From Rugalucina vietnamica (taxonomy: Eukaryota > Mollusca > Bivalvia > Lucinida > Lucinidae): DNA of 64,000 bases. Where the stretch lies: NCBI GenBank assembly GCA_964017185.1, contig OZ024878.1:4216151-4280150 (forward strand), read 5' to 3'. The notes under the pieces were generated by a model. It saw nothing but the letters and a program-made list of their open reading frames with translations. It was not told where the DNA came from and ran no database searches. Positions 34,095 through 43,802 of this stretch are shown in pieces; positions within the stretch are counted from its first letter, which is position 1, and each line of letters starts with the position of its first letter. The translations under genes were made by a program, and so were the position numbers.

Positions 34095-35164
34095 TGAATT
34101 TTGACAAATTGTATTATGATCCAAAAAGTCCTGCAGGTTATGCTGGTGAACAAGCTTTGTACAAGCTTGCTAGAAAATCTTCTAAAAATGTCAAATTGAA
34201 AGATGTCAGAAATTGGTTGAAAAAACAACAGACCTACACTTTACATAAACCTATCAGAAGAAAATTTTTACGTCGTAAGACTGTGGTTGCAGGAATTGAT
34301 CATCAATGGCAAGCCGATCTAGCAGACATGTCAAAAATGTCAAAGTCCAATGATAAATTTAGATATCTGCTTTGCATTATCGATGTGTTTTCAAAATTTG
34401 CATGGGTTGTACCCATTGCAGACAAGACGGGAAAAACTTTAGTAAATGCATTTAAACTTGTGTTGAAAAATGGGCGTCAACCAAAAAGTTTGCAAACTGA
34501 CAAAGGTACAGAATTCAAAAACAGAGACTTTCAAGGGTTTTTAAAATCTAAGAAAATTCATTTCTTCACAACTGAAAACCCAGAAACAAAAGCAAGTATT
34601 GTTGAAAGATTCCAAAGAACTTTGAAAAGTCGCATGTGGAAGTATTTCACGCACAATCGCACTTTGCGATATGTTGATGTTCTTCCAAAATTAGTCGAAG
34701 GTTACAATCATGCATATCACAGAAGTATCAAACGTGCACCTGTTTCTGTGACAAAAGAGAATGAACCACAAGTGTCTGAAATTCTTTTTGGCAAACCTAG
34801 AAAACTGCAAAAACAAACTAAAATCAAAGTAGGTGATTATGTTAGGATCAATAAAACTAAACGCACATTTGACAAAGGATATTTGCCAAATTGGACACAG
34901 GAATTGTTTCAGATTTCTGATGTGGTGAAAACGCAGTTTCCCACTACCTATAAAATAAGAGATCTCGATGGTGAATCTGTCAGTGGTACATTCTACTCTC
35001 AAGAGTTACAACGTGTCGAAAAAGATCAGATTTTTGAAATCGATTCGGTCTTAGCTCACAGAAAACGCAAAGTTGGAAAGAAGTGGGTTAAAGAAATCAA
35101 AGTACACTGGAAAGGATATCCATCGAAATTTGACAGTTGGATTCTAGAGTCTGATCTTGTATAA
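34094..35164 (+). CDS. Retrovirus-like integrase with C-terminal chromodomain
   Basis: 356 aa. The rve catalytic core has Asp75 (QADLADM), Asp136 (QTDKGTEF) and Glu171 (ASIVERFQ). After an SH3-like region, residues ~314-356 form a chromodomain (IKVHWKGYPSKFDSWILESDL), which in related integrases directs insertion to marked chromatin. It inserts the element and makes the 6 bp duplication seen at the ends. All three catalytic residues are present and the gene is intact. Confidence 0.97.
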   Translation: MNFDKLYYDPKSPAGYAGEQALYKLARKSSKNVKLKDVRNWLKKQQTYTLHKPIRRKFLRRKTVVAGIDHQWQADLADMSKMSKSNDKFRYLLCIIDVFSKFAWVVPIADKTGKTLVNAFKLVLKNGRQPKSLQTDKGTEFKNRDFQGFLKSKKIHFFTTENPETKASIVERFQRTLKSRMWKYFTHNRTLRYVDVLPKLVEGYNHAYHRSIKRAPVSVTKENEPQVSEILFGKPRKLQKQTKIKVGDYVRINKTKRTFDKGYLPNWTQELFQISDVVKTQFPTTYKIRDLDGESVSGTFYSQELQRVEKDQIFEIDSVLAHRKRKVGKKWVKEIKVHWKGYPSKFDSWILESDLV

Positions 35165-35168
35165 AAGC

Positions 35169-35474
35169 ATGAAAATGGATTTTAGAAGTTCATTCAATCG
35201 CAGTGGTGATAACACTTCTGTGCAATCTTCTGCAGACAGTAAAACCAAAATAGCTAAAAATCCTTTAACATTTTTCACTCAGATCATTGTAGTATACATG
35301 ATAATCATCACATCCCTAGTTCACATCAGTTTGAGAAGTCCAGATAAAGAATTGTGGTTGATTTTACTCAGCAGTTCGATAGGGTACATTTTGCCATCAC
35401 CTGGCCTCAAATTCAGAAAACAACAATCTCTGTCTTCTTCTAGTGACGAACTTTCAAAAGAAGTAAAACCATGA
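35169..35474 (+). CDS. Small membrane protein
   Basis: 101 aa. Two hydrophobic spans, QIIVVYMIIITSLVHISL (about 38-55) and LWLILLSSSIGYILP (about 63-77), with a Ser-rich tail. Small proteins with an IGYxLPxP segment occur beside the minor capsid gene in other Polintons as far as I recall. A role in internal membrane or entry is inference. The stop overlaps the next ATG (ATGA). A TATAAAAG at 35160-35167 sits only 2 nt before this ATG. Confidence 0.75.
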   Translation: MKMDFRSSFNRSGDNTSVQSSADSKTKIAKNPLTFFTQIIVVYMIIITSLVHISLRSPDKELWLILLSSSIGYILPSPGLKFRKQQSLSSSSDELSKEVKP

Positions 35475-36316
35475 AAGATTTTTACTTGACATTACTCAGT
35501 GATAGTTGTTTGAACACTTTTCCAAGTAACAAACAATCCAATTTTACGGTACGTTTAGATCATCCAATACAAGTTGACAAAGAAAACTGGGAAGTTGCTC
35601 TTGCAGAAATTATCACTCCTGCAGAAATTTTAAATATTTCGGATGCCAACAATTTTTTCTTTCTAAGATTAACCGAACAAGCTGCAAAGAGACTCAAATT
35701 GTCCAGTGATGAAACAGAAGTATGCACGGAAAAAGATTTATGTGTAGAATATAGACTACAAATTCCAAATTCTAATTACACCTCTGCACATCACTTAATC
35801 CATGAGATGCAAAAAGTGATCGATGCTCGTTTCAAAACTGCATTGGACCAAGCTAATCACTCAGTCACTCTGTCATATGGAAATAATAGCAAACGTACAA
35901 AAGTGCGTTTCGTGGGAGAATATAAAAATGAAATGCATTTGATGTTTCCACAACCTTTAGCAGAAATTCTAGGCGTTGATAAAACATTCTTTGGCAAACC
36001 CATAGGAAACGATAAGTATCAGTTCAAATATGGTGTAGATTTAAATACACATAGCAATCGTTTCTATGTATACTCAGATGTGGCAAATTACACTTATATC
36101 GGAGACGTTACTGCACCAATACTTAGAGTTATTCCTTTCAAATACATCCAAGGAGAAATTCATTTTCATCAAGAGTTTTTGAATTTGCATTATGTGCCTG
36201 TTGCAAAATCTTACATTGATCAAGTTCACATTAGTATAAAAGGCGATACAGGTGAAGATATTCCATTCATTACTGGAAAGACGTTGATCAAGTTACATTT
36301 CAGACCCAAAGAATAA
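35471..36316 (+). CDS. Minor capsid protein (penton-like, single jelly roll)
   Basis: 281 aa. The N-terminus (FYLTLLSDSCLNTFPSN, then WEVALAEIITP) is characteristic of Polinton minor capsid proteins, which form the pentons at the icosahedral vertices. Position between the integrase and the major capsid gene fits. Intact; overlaps the upstream gene by 4 nt. Confidence 0.9.
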   Translation: MKDFYLTLLSDSCLNTFPSNKQSNFTVRLDHPIQVDKENWEVALAEIITPAEILNISDANNFFFLRLTEQAAKRLKLSSDETEVCTEKDLCVEYRLQIPNSNYTSAHHLIHEMQKVIDARFKTALDQANHSVTLSYGNNSKRTKVRFVGEYKNEMHLMFPQPLAEILGVDKTFFGKPIGNDKYQFKYGVDLNTHSNRFYVYSDVANYTYIGDVTAPILRVIPFKYIQGEIHFHQEFLNLHYVPVAKSYIDQVHISIKGDTGEDIPFITGKTLIKLHFRPKE

Positions 36317-36323
36317 TTTAATA

Positions 36324-36758
36324 ATGCGTACGCGTGGAACAATTTGTCAATATGGGTCGGGATTCAACGATTATCCCGTCTATCGTGGAGTATCAAGACA
36401 ATATGGAAATGGTTTAGGATCAATCTTTAAAGCTGCTTTGAGAACAGTTACTCCAATTTTAAAACCTTTAGCAAAAGTTGGCATACAGAGTGCAAAAAAA
36501 GTAGCAAAAGATCATGGAATTAAAGCTTTGAGAGAAATTGTTAAAGGTCAGAATGTCAAACAAGTTCTGAAACAGAGGGGTAAATCCGCTTTGAAAACTT
36601 TTGGTCAGTCTGCAATCGATCAGGTCTCTGCGGGTATAAAATCAAATCAGAAATCCAAAAAGCCTCAGTCCAAATCTAGACACCGACCTGTTCACAAAGG
36701 CAGGAGAACACTTACAAGAAAAAATCTTAGATTTCCACCAGATGTTTTGAGTAAATAA
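36324..36758 (+). CDS. Basic amphipathic protein, adenovirus pVI/pX-like
   Basis: 144 aa. A motif QYGNGLGSIFKAALRTV (about 26-42), resembling an adenain-processed Gly site followed by an amphipathic helix, then a Lys/Arg-rich C-terminal half. In adenoviruses such proteins lyse endosomal membrane or condense DNA; equivalence here is by layout and position next to the capsid genes. Confidence 0.82.
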   Translation: MRTRGTICQYGSGFNDYPVYRGVSRQYGNGLGSIFKAALRTVTPILKPLAKVGIQSAKKVAKDHGIKALREIVKGQNVKQVLKQRGKSALKTFGQSAIDQVSAGIKSNQKSKKPQSKSRHRPVHKGRRTLTRKNLRFPPDVLSK

Positions 36759-36760
36759 AA

Positions 36761-38065
36761 ATGATTCAAATTGGTTCTTGCGACTGCAGTAAAACAGAAA
36801 TAGAAATGGAATCTGTTCCACCCACCATGACAACCATGGAGGATACTCAGTGGACAGATTATCATCCTATTGCTTCATTGGATAGTCATCATGCACCCAT
36901 TGAATTCGTAATTCCACCACAGACAGAAAATTATACAGATTTGTCTCAAACCTATCTCTATCTGAGATGTCGAATTTTGCAAGCTGGTGTTGGAAATGAT
37001 CTTGAGGCAGGCAAAAAAGTAGCCCCTGTGAATAATTTCTTTCACAGCATGTTTAGCAGTATAGATTTGTATTTGAACAACAAACTTGTGACAAGTAATA
37101 TGGACACATATCCTTACAGAGCTTATCTCGAAAACTTGTTTTCATTTGGTTCTGATGTAAAACAAAATCAACTGAAAGCTGGGGAATTTTGGTATCAAGA
37201 TGAAACTGGAAAATTTGTTGCTTTTGATTCTGAGCCGATCAAAGCTCGAATAGCAGCTGTGGAAGAAAGTAAACCTTTGGAATTGATGGGACGATTGCAT
37301 TTGGATCTAGCCATGCAGGAAAAATATTTGCCAAATGGAATTGAGATCAGACTCAGATTGAATCGAGCTTCACCTCAGTTTTGTTTGATGGTCGGTGAAG
37401 TCGATGGTTATCCCTCGGTAGTCAAAATTGATGTTGCTAAAGTCTCTGTGAGAACAGTACAACTTCTACCAGCAATCACAAATGATTTGAATCAGACCAT
37501 AGCTCAGAAACAAGCAAAGTTTCCTATCAGAAGAGTAGAAGTCAAAACTTTCACGATAAACGCTGGGTTGAGATCAAAGATTGAGGATCATTTGTTCCAA
37601 GGTCAACTTCCAAAACGTGTGTTCATTGGCATGGTCACAAATGAAGAGTTCAATGGAAGCTATGCAAGCAATCCTTTCAGATTCCAACATTTCAGACTAA
37701 GTAAACTTGAAGTCAGTTGTGATGGACACAATATTTACGGCAGACCTTTTGAACCAAACTTCAATGACAATCAGTACCTGAGATCATACATGTCACTGTA
37801 TCAAGCTTTGAGCAGTCAGAACCAGGTTCAAAACTGTAATATTAGTTTCCAGGACTATAAAGACGGATACTGCTTCTGGGGATTCGATTTGACACCAGAC
37901 CAAGGAGCTGACCAGAACCATCTGCACCCTTTAAAAACAGGAAACCTGAGACTAGAGCTTCAGTTTGCCAGAGCACTTGACTACACCATCAACGTTATTG
38001 TCTACGCAGAGTTTGACAATCTGATAGAAATAAACGGACTCAGAGAAGTGGTCACAGACTACTAA
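36761..38065 (+). CDS. Major capsid protein (double jelly roll)
   Basis: 434 aa. Features of the Polinton hexon-like capsid protein: an N-terminal IEFVIPPQTENYTDLSQTYL segment, NNFFHSMFSSIDLYLNN (about 90-106), and the C-terminal half with SYMSLYQAL and GYCFWGFDLTPDQ. It forms the trimeric capsomers of the predicted virion. The frame starts MIQIGSCDC, but an internal Met at residue 17 is also possible. Intact. Confidence 0.95.
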   Translation: MIQIGSCDCSKTEIEMESVPPTMTTMEDTQWTDYHPIASLDSHHAPIEFVIPPQTENYTDLSQTYLYLRCRILQAGVGNDLEAGKKVAPVNNFFHSMFSSIDLYLNNKLVTSNMDTYPYRAYLENLFSFGSDVKQNQLKAGEFWYQDETGKFVAFDSEPIKARIAAVEESKPLELMGRLHLDLAMQEKYLPNGIEIRLRLNRASPQFCLMVGEVDGYPSVVKIDVAKVSVRTVQLLPAITNDLNQTIAQKQAKFPIRRVEVKTFTINAGLRSKIEDHLFQGQLPKRVFIGMVTNEEFNGSYASNPFRFQHFRLSKLEVSCDGHNIYGRPFEPNFNDNQYLRSYMSLYQALSSQNQVQNCNISFQDYKDGYCFWGFDLTPDQGADQNHLHPLKTGNLRLELQFARALDYTINVIVYAEFDNLIEINGLREVVTDY

Positions 38066-38069
38066 GAAG

Positions 38070-38693
38070 ATGCATCAGGGCTATTACATTGAGAAAGATC
38101 TGGAATACCAAGCAGACGTATACAGACAGACATTCTCGTCACATGAATCCGACGAACCAAGTGCCTTACAGAAAGAAGTGGAAGGACACCATACTGAATT
38201 CCAGAAGGAAAACTTTCTCATCAAAGCTGTATTGATGAATCTGAGAGAAGGTGTCAGAGACTATGTTCGACATGAATGTCAGGGATGTAGAATTGACCAT
38301 CCAAGTCAGAAATACCACGATATGTGTCTATGGACCACTGCAGAAGAATGGATCACTGACTACAAGTACCATGAACCAGCTTTAGAATGCCTCAACATCT
38401 TCGATGTCCTTGAGGATTTTGATGATCTCATGTGGGAACACATGATGGGATCACAGAGAAAGTCCATAGAAGCTATCCATTTACTGACTCCAGAACTCAC
38501 CAATGAAGTATATAAAGACTGGCAGTATTTCAAAAACAATCAGAGAGACATGACAGATCTGTGGAAGACATTCTGGGGCAAGAAATTGTTAGAATCATAC
38601 CAAGAAGCAACAGCAGCTGAAGAAGAAAGAACAGCTGAAGAAAACAACAAAGAACAAGATTGCCCAGAATCATCTCCACCAACAGAAAATTGA
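38070..38693 (+). CDS. Polinton protein of unknown function, acidic tail
   Basis: 207 aa, not recognised. Contains a HECQGCRIDHPSQKYHDMC segment (about 70-88) with Cys and His that could bind metal. The C-terminus is Glu-rich (EEERTAEENNKEQ). Placed between the major capsid and protease genes with 4 nt to the former and 2 nt to the latter, so probably a late protein. Confidence 0.8.
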   Translation: MHQGYYIEKDLEYQADVYRQTFSSHESDEPSALQKEVEGHHTEFQKENFLIKAVLMNLREGVRDYVRHECQGCRIDHPSQKYHDMCLWTTAEEWITDYKYHEPALECLNIFDVLEDFDDLMWEHMMGSQRKSIEAIHLLTPELTNEVYKDWQYFKNNQRDMTDLWKTFWGKKLLESYQEATAAEEERTAEENNKEQDCPESSPPTEN

Positions 38694-38695
38694 AA

Positions 38696-39274
38696 ATGGA
38701 TACTATACAACTCAGCAGAATATTGAACAATATGCCAGTGAAAGGAGAAGTGTGTGCTAAAGACTTATTACCAGATAGAAAACCACTGCACACAAAAGCA
38801 TACATAGTAAACACAGACTTGTCAGATGATCCAGGAGAACATTGGACAGCAGTGTACTTCAGAGATGTTAAAGTGATCTACTTTGATTCCTATGGTTTAC
38901 CACCAGATGAAGATTACATCCTACCATTTATCAATCGAAATTCAACTGGATGGATACAGAACACACAAGTGTTACAAGATCCATGGAGTAACACTTGTGG
39001 AATGTGGTGTATCTATATCATCTATCAGCTCAACAGAGGACATGATCTGAAAACAGCTATTCACAAAGAACTCAAAGGCACAGGAAAAGACTTATCTCAG
39101 AATGACAGAGACATTGACATGTGGTTCAGAAAGAACTATGGAACATTTATCAAAGACAGTACAATGTGCAAGACAATTCCAGACATTCTATTAAAACAAC
39201 GAGTACAAACTTGCAGATGTCTACATAAAACACATTGTCTTTCAAAACAGTATCCCATGTACAGATTATTGTAA
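38696..39274 (+). CDS. Adenain-like cysteine protease (C48/C5 fold)
   Basis: 192 aa. The catalytic set is His49 (GEHWTAVY), Asp64 (YFDSYG), Gln94 (LQDPWS) and Cys101 (NTCGMWC), in the order and spacing of adenovirus-type proteases. It would cleave virion precursors at Gly-rich sites such as those in the small basic proteins of this element. Length matches the family. The first Met after the upstream stop was chosen. Confidence 0.95.
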   Translation: MDTIQLSRILNNMPVKGEVCAKDLLPDRKPLHTKAYIVNTDLSDDPGEHWTAVYFRDVKVIYFDSYGLPPDEDYILPFINRNSTGWIQNTQVLQDPWSNTCGMWCIYIIYQLNRGHDLKTAIHKELKGTGKDLSQNDRDIDMWFRKNYGTFIKDSTMCKTIPDILLKQRVQTCRCLHKTHCLSKQYPMYRLL

Positions 39275-39778
39275 ATATGTTAACTTGTTGTTAAGAGTTA
39301 CATTGTAAACGAGAACAGAGGGACGGTCCTAATCCTCTGTTTCATCGTGCATTCATAGTTAGCGGGACAAATAAAATTGTTGAAAATGTTATTTAGTCTT
39401 GGGTTTTCATTTCTCCTCTCAGGAGGTAGTAGTAAAGGGTTTAAAGTTTGACAATAACTAGCTGAGTTTTTTGACGCTTATCAATGTTCTCGAGATACGA
39501 GAACATTGAAAAGCCTCAATATATTAGGAAGACGCTATAAAGTTATGCCTTTTGACTAGTTGAGGTCTTGAGATACAAGACCAAGAGACAGTGAAACGCA
39601 TACCACTTTAAAGCCTCTAAGGAAGCTATAGAGTCATGCCTCTAACAGAGTTGAAGTCCCCAGACTAAGACACTTTTCAGACGCATTCAGCTGTATAGCA
39701 ACAGAAACTTCTACATACCCACACGACTATCCCAGACAAGTCCAGCAAGTGGCACAATGTGACAAATCTACCCAGGAA
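39275..39778. other. Right-end non-coding region of the Polinton
   Basis: No gene. Contains a hairpin AACAGAGG...CCTCTGTT (39314-39341), an AATAAA near 39370 suitable for the late mRNA, and two diverged copies of a ~100 bp unit (TTGAAAAGCCTC...GACGCTATAAAGTTATGCC and its relative up to about 39650). Confidence 0.6.
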
Positions 39779-40009
39779 CACATTACTTCAAGTCCCTGTC
39801 TTAGCTCAAGGATACTTACCTACACATGCAACTTAGCTAGTTCATTTTTAAACTGAGACCCAGGGTGCGCGGTATAGCGCCTTTTTCTGAAAACTTATAG
39901 CGCCTTTTTTATAGCGCCATTTCTAGCGCTACGCTTATCTGAAATGGCGCTATAAAAAAGGCGCTATAAGTTTTCAGAAAAAGGCGCTATACCGCCAGCC
40001 ATTACTACT
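39779..40009 (-). repeat. Polinton right terminal inverted repeat
   Basis: 231 bp; exact reverse complement of 21616-21846, including the 54 bp-arm hairpin and its 19 bp loop. Ends CCATTACTACT. Confidence 0.97.
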
Positions 40010-40015
40010 AGCCTC
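40010..40015. repeat. Polinton target-site duplication, right
   Basis: AGCCTC, identical to 21610-21615. Confidence 0.95.
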
Positions 40016-40195
40016 AAATGATTGATTGGATGGCTGCCTATATTGTAAACCGCACCCTTTCGATTTGCTTGAGGCTTTACGTCATAATCAACAGCTACGT
40101 TTATGTTGCCTCAATTTAATGGGACATTTATCAAACATTAATATATCTTGGCACTCAGAAACCACTTGGAAAGTAACTAAAGGCCAATTAAGATG

Positions 40196-40198
<3 letters not shown>

Positions 40199-40232
<34 letters not shown>

Positions 40233-40233
40233 C
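40199..40233. repeat. Poly-T tract
   Basis: A run of more than 30 T. Could be the poly(A) tail of a reverse-oriented retroelement or a homopolymer; nothing coding is attached. Confidence 0.7.
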
Positions 40234-40719
40234 ATATGTGATAAAAAAAAAATTCTATGTTAAAAAGCACATATCCGTTTCTGTTTACACAAAATGCACA
40301 GAACACCTACGTTCTGATTTTCCTTCTTTTTAATTTGATATTTGTTTCTTTGAAAACCGAAAAAAAATGGAGACTGAGAACATGTTCATAGTTCCAAATG
40401 CACTGTGTTTATTGAACTTCAATAGCACTAGCACTGTGACCACCTAATACTTGTAGCTGCTCACCCTGCTTTCCGTTATTCGTGTTAAACGTTGGTATCT
40501 ATGTTTAGTATTTTCTTAATATGATTTTTCTTATTTCTTGTATATCACTGAACCACTGCAGAAGCTGAGGGTGAGGTTAGGTACCTGTAAAACCGGTTTA
40601 AGCCCGCCAGTAATTTTATATTACTGATCGTTCCAAGGCGATACTTCTGTGGTGTTTCTTATTGTTTTATGTCTTGGTGTTTAAATTTTTTGTGCTGTTG
40701 GCGCCTTATGTATGTTATC

Positions 40720-41150
40720 ATATTTTTAGTTAAGTTTAGGTAACTGAGTGGCCACCTATTGGGAAAATAGCTGCTCATTCTGTTATGTTTTTTGTTTTGT
40801 GTTGATAATAAACGCATTTCTCAAGTGAGATTGGAGAAGTCAGTAAAACCACAAACGTAATTTTAAACTAACTACTATGTATGTTTAATATACAACAATC
40901 AAAACTAAAGTGTGTGTAGACGGTGGATGCTGCGGCAGTATATAAATTGAAGCATGCGCAATACAACAGAAGAGCATGTGACCATGTATGACAACGAGCA
41001 TGCATTTAGCTAATAATAGAACACATTCGGCTTACGAAATGTTTTCATGGTATGAGTACCTCATTGTTAGTTTGGGTTTTTGGAGTGGGAATCTTTTTTC
41101 TGATTGCGCCTTTTCCTCATCGTTGCCTACTTGTACCTTTCTACATAATG
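40720..41150 (+). repeat. Dispersed repeat, copy 2 (interrupted)
   Basis: Matches 16970-17186 in two blocks: GGTAACTGAGTGGCC...ATAGCTGCTCA near 40739-40796, and TTTTTGGAGTGGGAAT...CGTTGCCTACTTGTA near 41077-41137. About 230 bp of unrelated DNA separates the blocks, so an insertion or a rearranged family member. Confidence 0.6.
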
Positions 41151-41204
41151 TGCTTATAACTGTGTACAAAACACATTATCCTCATCATACAAAAACAAAA
41201 TCAC

Positions 41205-42875
41205 TGAATTTTGTAAATACAAAGACACGGCCATCAATCCAGCTCTTTCATAGCAAAATGCAATGATAATAAATTCATTTGCGGTACTTCCCGGTTCGAA
41301 ACGTGTAAGTGACTTCGTGTTCTCTTGTATTATTAACAATTATTCCTATTTTAAGACATCTTTCAAAAATCGGAGAATGACATGATGTGGGTAATTAATC
41401 TAGCGTCTTTCATCTCCAGCCGATCTGCTGAAAACATAGCACGTGGTTTGGAATCACTTTTGAGGTGAGTGCAACTCAAGCGTTTTTAGGTTGTGTGCTA
41501 GATTTTCAACGCAAACACGCCGCATAACTTCGTTTTCCAACTTATGCAATGCGTCCATTTTATTTGGAAGATTTTATTTTGACTAATGATGAATATTTGT
41601 GGCCATAAACGTCATTTGTATGCCTCTGATTTGAAAATAATCGATATGCTATGAAGCGGCGTGATAAGCGTTCAAGAAAGGGGTCTAGCTATGAAGAAAA
41701 CTTGTCATGCTTGGAGGATGAGCAGTTCAGTTGATTTTGTTATAACGAAATACGCTGATCAGCACTGTATCATCAAGAGGCGTATTTAATAGCACCCTCA
41801 GCTTCGACAGCAACTAAGCAAATCTGGTAAATGTCTTTCTTGTTTTGAAAAAGCATGATTCTTCCTTTACAAGAACATGTTATGTCTTACAGTATGTATT
41901 TATGTATTGCAGGTATTTTTTCGATATGTATGCTTACTTATATTTATTTACTGTAGTTCGCTTCTTATGGGAGGAACGAAAACTTGAAGAGCTATATGCT
42001 TTACAGAAAATGATCAGTTTACTTCTTCTTGTACATGGAAATATCGGGGTTCCTACAGAAACCAGCATGGCTACATTATAAAAAAAAGTTTAAAAAGAGT
42101 GCACCGATGTAAGCGGAAGAGTGATTGATAATGAGCTAGAAAAAGGTGCAATGTTCAATGAATACTGACTTTTTCCATACTATTTCAAAGCAAGAAAGAC
42201 ATTTATCAGCTTTTCTTAGTTGCCGAATAAGCTAAGTAAGTAAGTAACTTCTTTATTTCATAGCTGAGGAGGATATTAAATACGCCTCTTGACGATACCA
42301 GGCTTACCGGTGCATTTCATTATTAGTACAATCAACTGGACTGCTCTAGCTCACAGTATAACGAGTTTTCTTCATAGCTAGTCTCCTTTCTTCATCGCTT
42401 ATCACGCCGCTTCATAGCATATCGATTATTTTCAAATCAGAGGCATGCAAATGACATTTAGGGTCACAAATCTTCATCATTAGTCAAAATAAGATCTTCC
42501 AAATAAAATAAACGCATTGCATAAGTTGGAAAGCGAAGTTATTTAGTGTGTTTGTGTTGAAAATCTAGCATACAACCTAAAAACGCATGTGTTGCACTCA
42601 CTTTAAAAGTGATTCCAAACCATGTGCTATGTTTTCAACAGATCGGCTGGAGGTGAAAAAAGCTAGATAAATTACCCACATCATGTCATTCTCCGATTTT
42701 TGAAAGATGTCTTTAAAAAGGAGAAATTGATAATAAAAATAGAGAACACGAAGTCGCTTACACGTTTCGAACTCCGCAGCTGCATAGTGGGAAGTACCGC
42801 AAATGAATTTATTATCATTGCATTTTGCTATGAAAGAGCTGGATTGGTGCTCGTGAAAGAAATATTTACATTTCT
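41205..42875. mobile_element. 1.7-kb foldback (long inverted repeat)
   Basis: Left arm about 41236-41857 and right arm about 42165-42845 are inverted copies; matching landmarks are GCTCTTTCATAGCAAAATGC, CGAAACGTGTAAG, CAAAAATCGGAGAATGACAT, GATTTGAAAATAATCGATAT and CAAGAGGCGTATTTAATA. The spacer is about 300 bp. Arms have diverged by small indels, so this is not a recent duplication. No coding sequence. It probably lies in a VPS26 5' intron or upstream region. Confidence 0.85.
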
Positions 42876-42889
42876 GATGCATTTAGTCT

Positions 42890-43110
42890 TAAGTCCAATT
42901 TGCATGCGCCAAATTTACACGCATGTAAATTTACTCCGGTGTGTAAATTTTACTCGGGGTAAGCAAATAACACAAATGCACACTGGAGTAAATTTACCCA
43001 TGAGTAAATAAACTCCTGGGTCTAACCAGATGCAAATTTTATTTGTACATTTACATACGCGTGAAATTTCATTTGTGTCCCATGTGTTTACCCATGAGTA
43101 TTTTTTACGA
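42890..43110. repeat. GTAAATTTAC-word element
   Basis: Dense with GTAAATTTAC and ACCCATGAGTA words in both orientations, with AATTTGCAT at one side and ATGCAAATT at the other as weak inverted ends. Similar in spirit to the word-reiterated elements at 15766 and 56135. Confidence 0.5.
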
Positions 43111-43802
43111 TTTTCCACATTTTTTGTTCTTATTACTGACGCTGTTAACCTTGTTGAAAAAGAGTGTGTTGCCATTCAACGCATTTTAGATCATGTGGAT
43201 TGCAGCCAGCCAAAATACTAGTATTTCATTCTGTGGCCTATCTGTGGCGATTAGGAAAGACCGTGAAAGCCCTGGTCAAGCCTACAATTCCTTTTTCATC
43301 CATTATCATGGAATCTACTATTTATGCATAAAAGCAAAAATTACTGTTACATCTCGTACCTTCCTCAGCTCTATCACACATCTCCTGAGCTCGTCTCTTA
43401 ATTGCCAACACAAAACCGTTTTGATCGTTGTAATAAACTTTAGCACCATACGGCTCTTTTACACTTTCCATTTTAGACTTTAACAGTGGCATGGTAAGGT
43501 TAAGGAACAACGGAGGGAAATCCGCATTGGCAAGATTCTATCTGTCTATCTTCGAATACTGCCTACGCCCTCACGAGCATTTTGGCAGGCACTGTGCGTC
43601 AGGGTCATGAAAAGAAAAAAGCTAAAAGTATGATATTGAGTCTATTTCAAGTTGATAGGTTAAAACTAGATCGATGATGAAGGAGATAAAAACAACTGTC
43701 TAGGATTGATCGGCAAATTATATTTTAGACAGTACATAAAACTGATGAGAATTTATGGGTCTAAAAGTTTAAAAACATGATAAAACATGCAGTGCACTGT
43801 TT

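Larger units (their letters stand above)
21616..40009. mobile_element. Complete Polinton/Maverick (adintovirus-like) element
   Basis: An 18,394 bp element bounded by 231 bp inverted repeats that I find identical base for base, beginning AGTAGTAATGG and flanked by a perfect 6 bp duplication. It carries the full Polinton core: protein-primed family B polymerase, retrovirus-like integrase, FtsK/HerA-type packaging ATPase, adenain-like protease, double-jelly-roll major capsid and penton-like minor capsid. None of these has a stop or frameshift. Accessory genes occupy the left 4.2 kb. Identical repeats and intact genes imply a recent insertion, possibly a still mobile or virion-forming element. 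Confidence 0.97.

Noticed and set aside
39314-39341. Hairpin after the protease gene as a fourth histone-type stem-loop
   Set aside because: The loop and stem (AACAGAGG with an 12-nt loop) do not fit the 6 bp stem / TTTC pattern, and an AATAAA follows.
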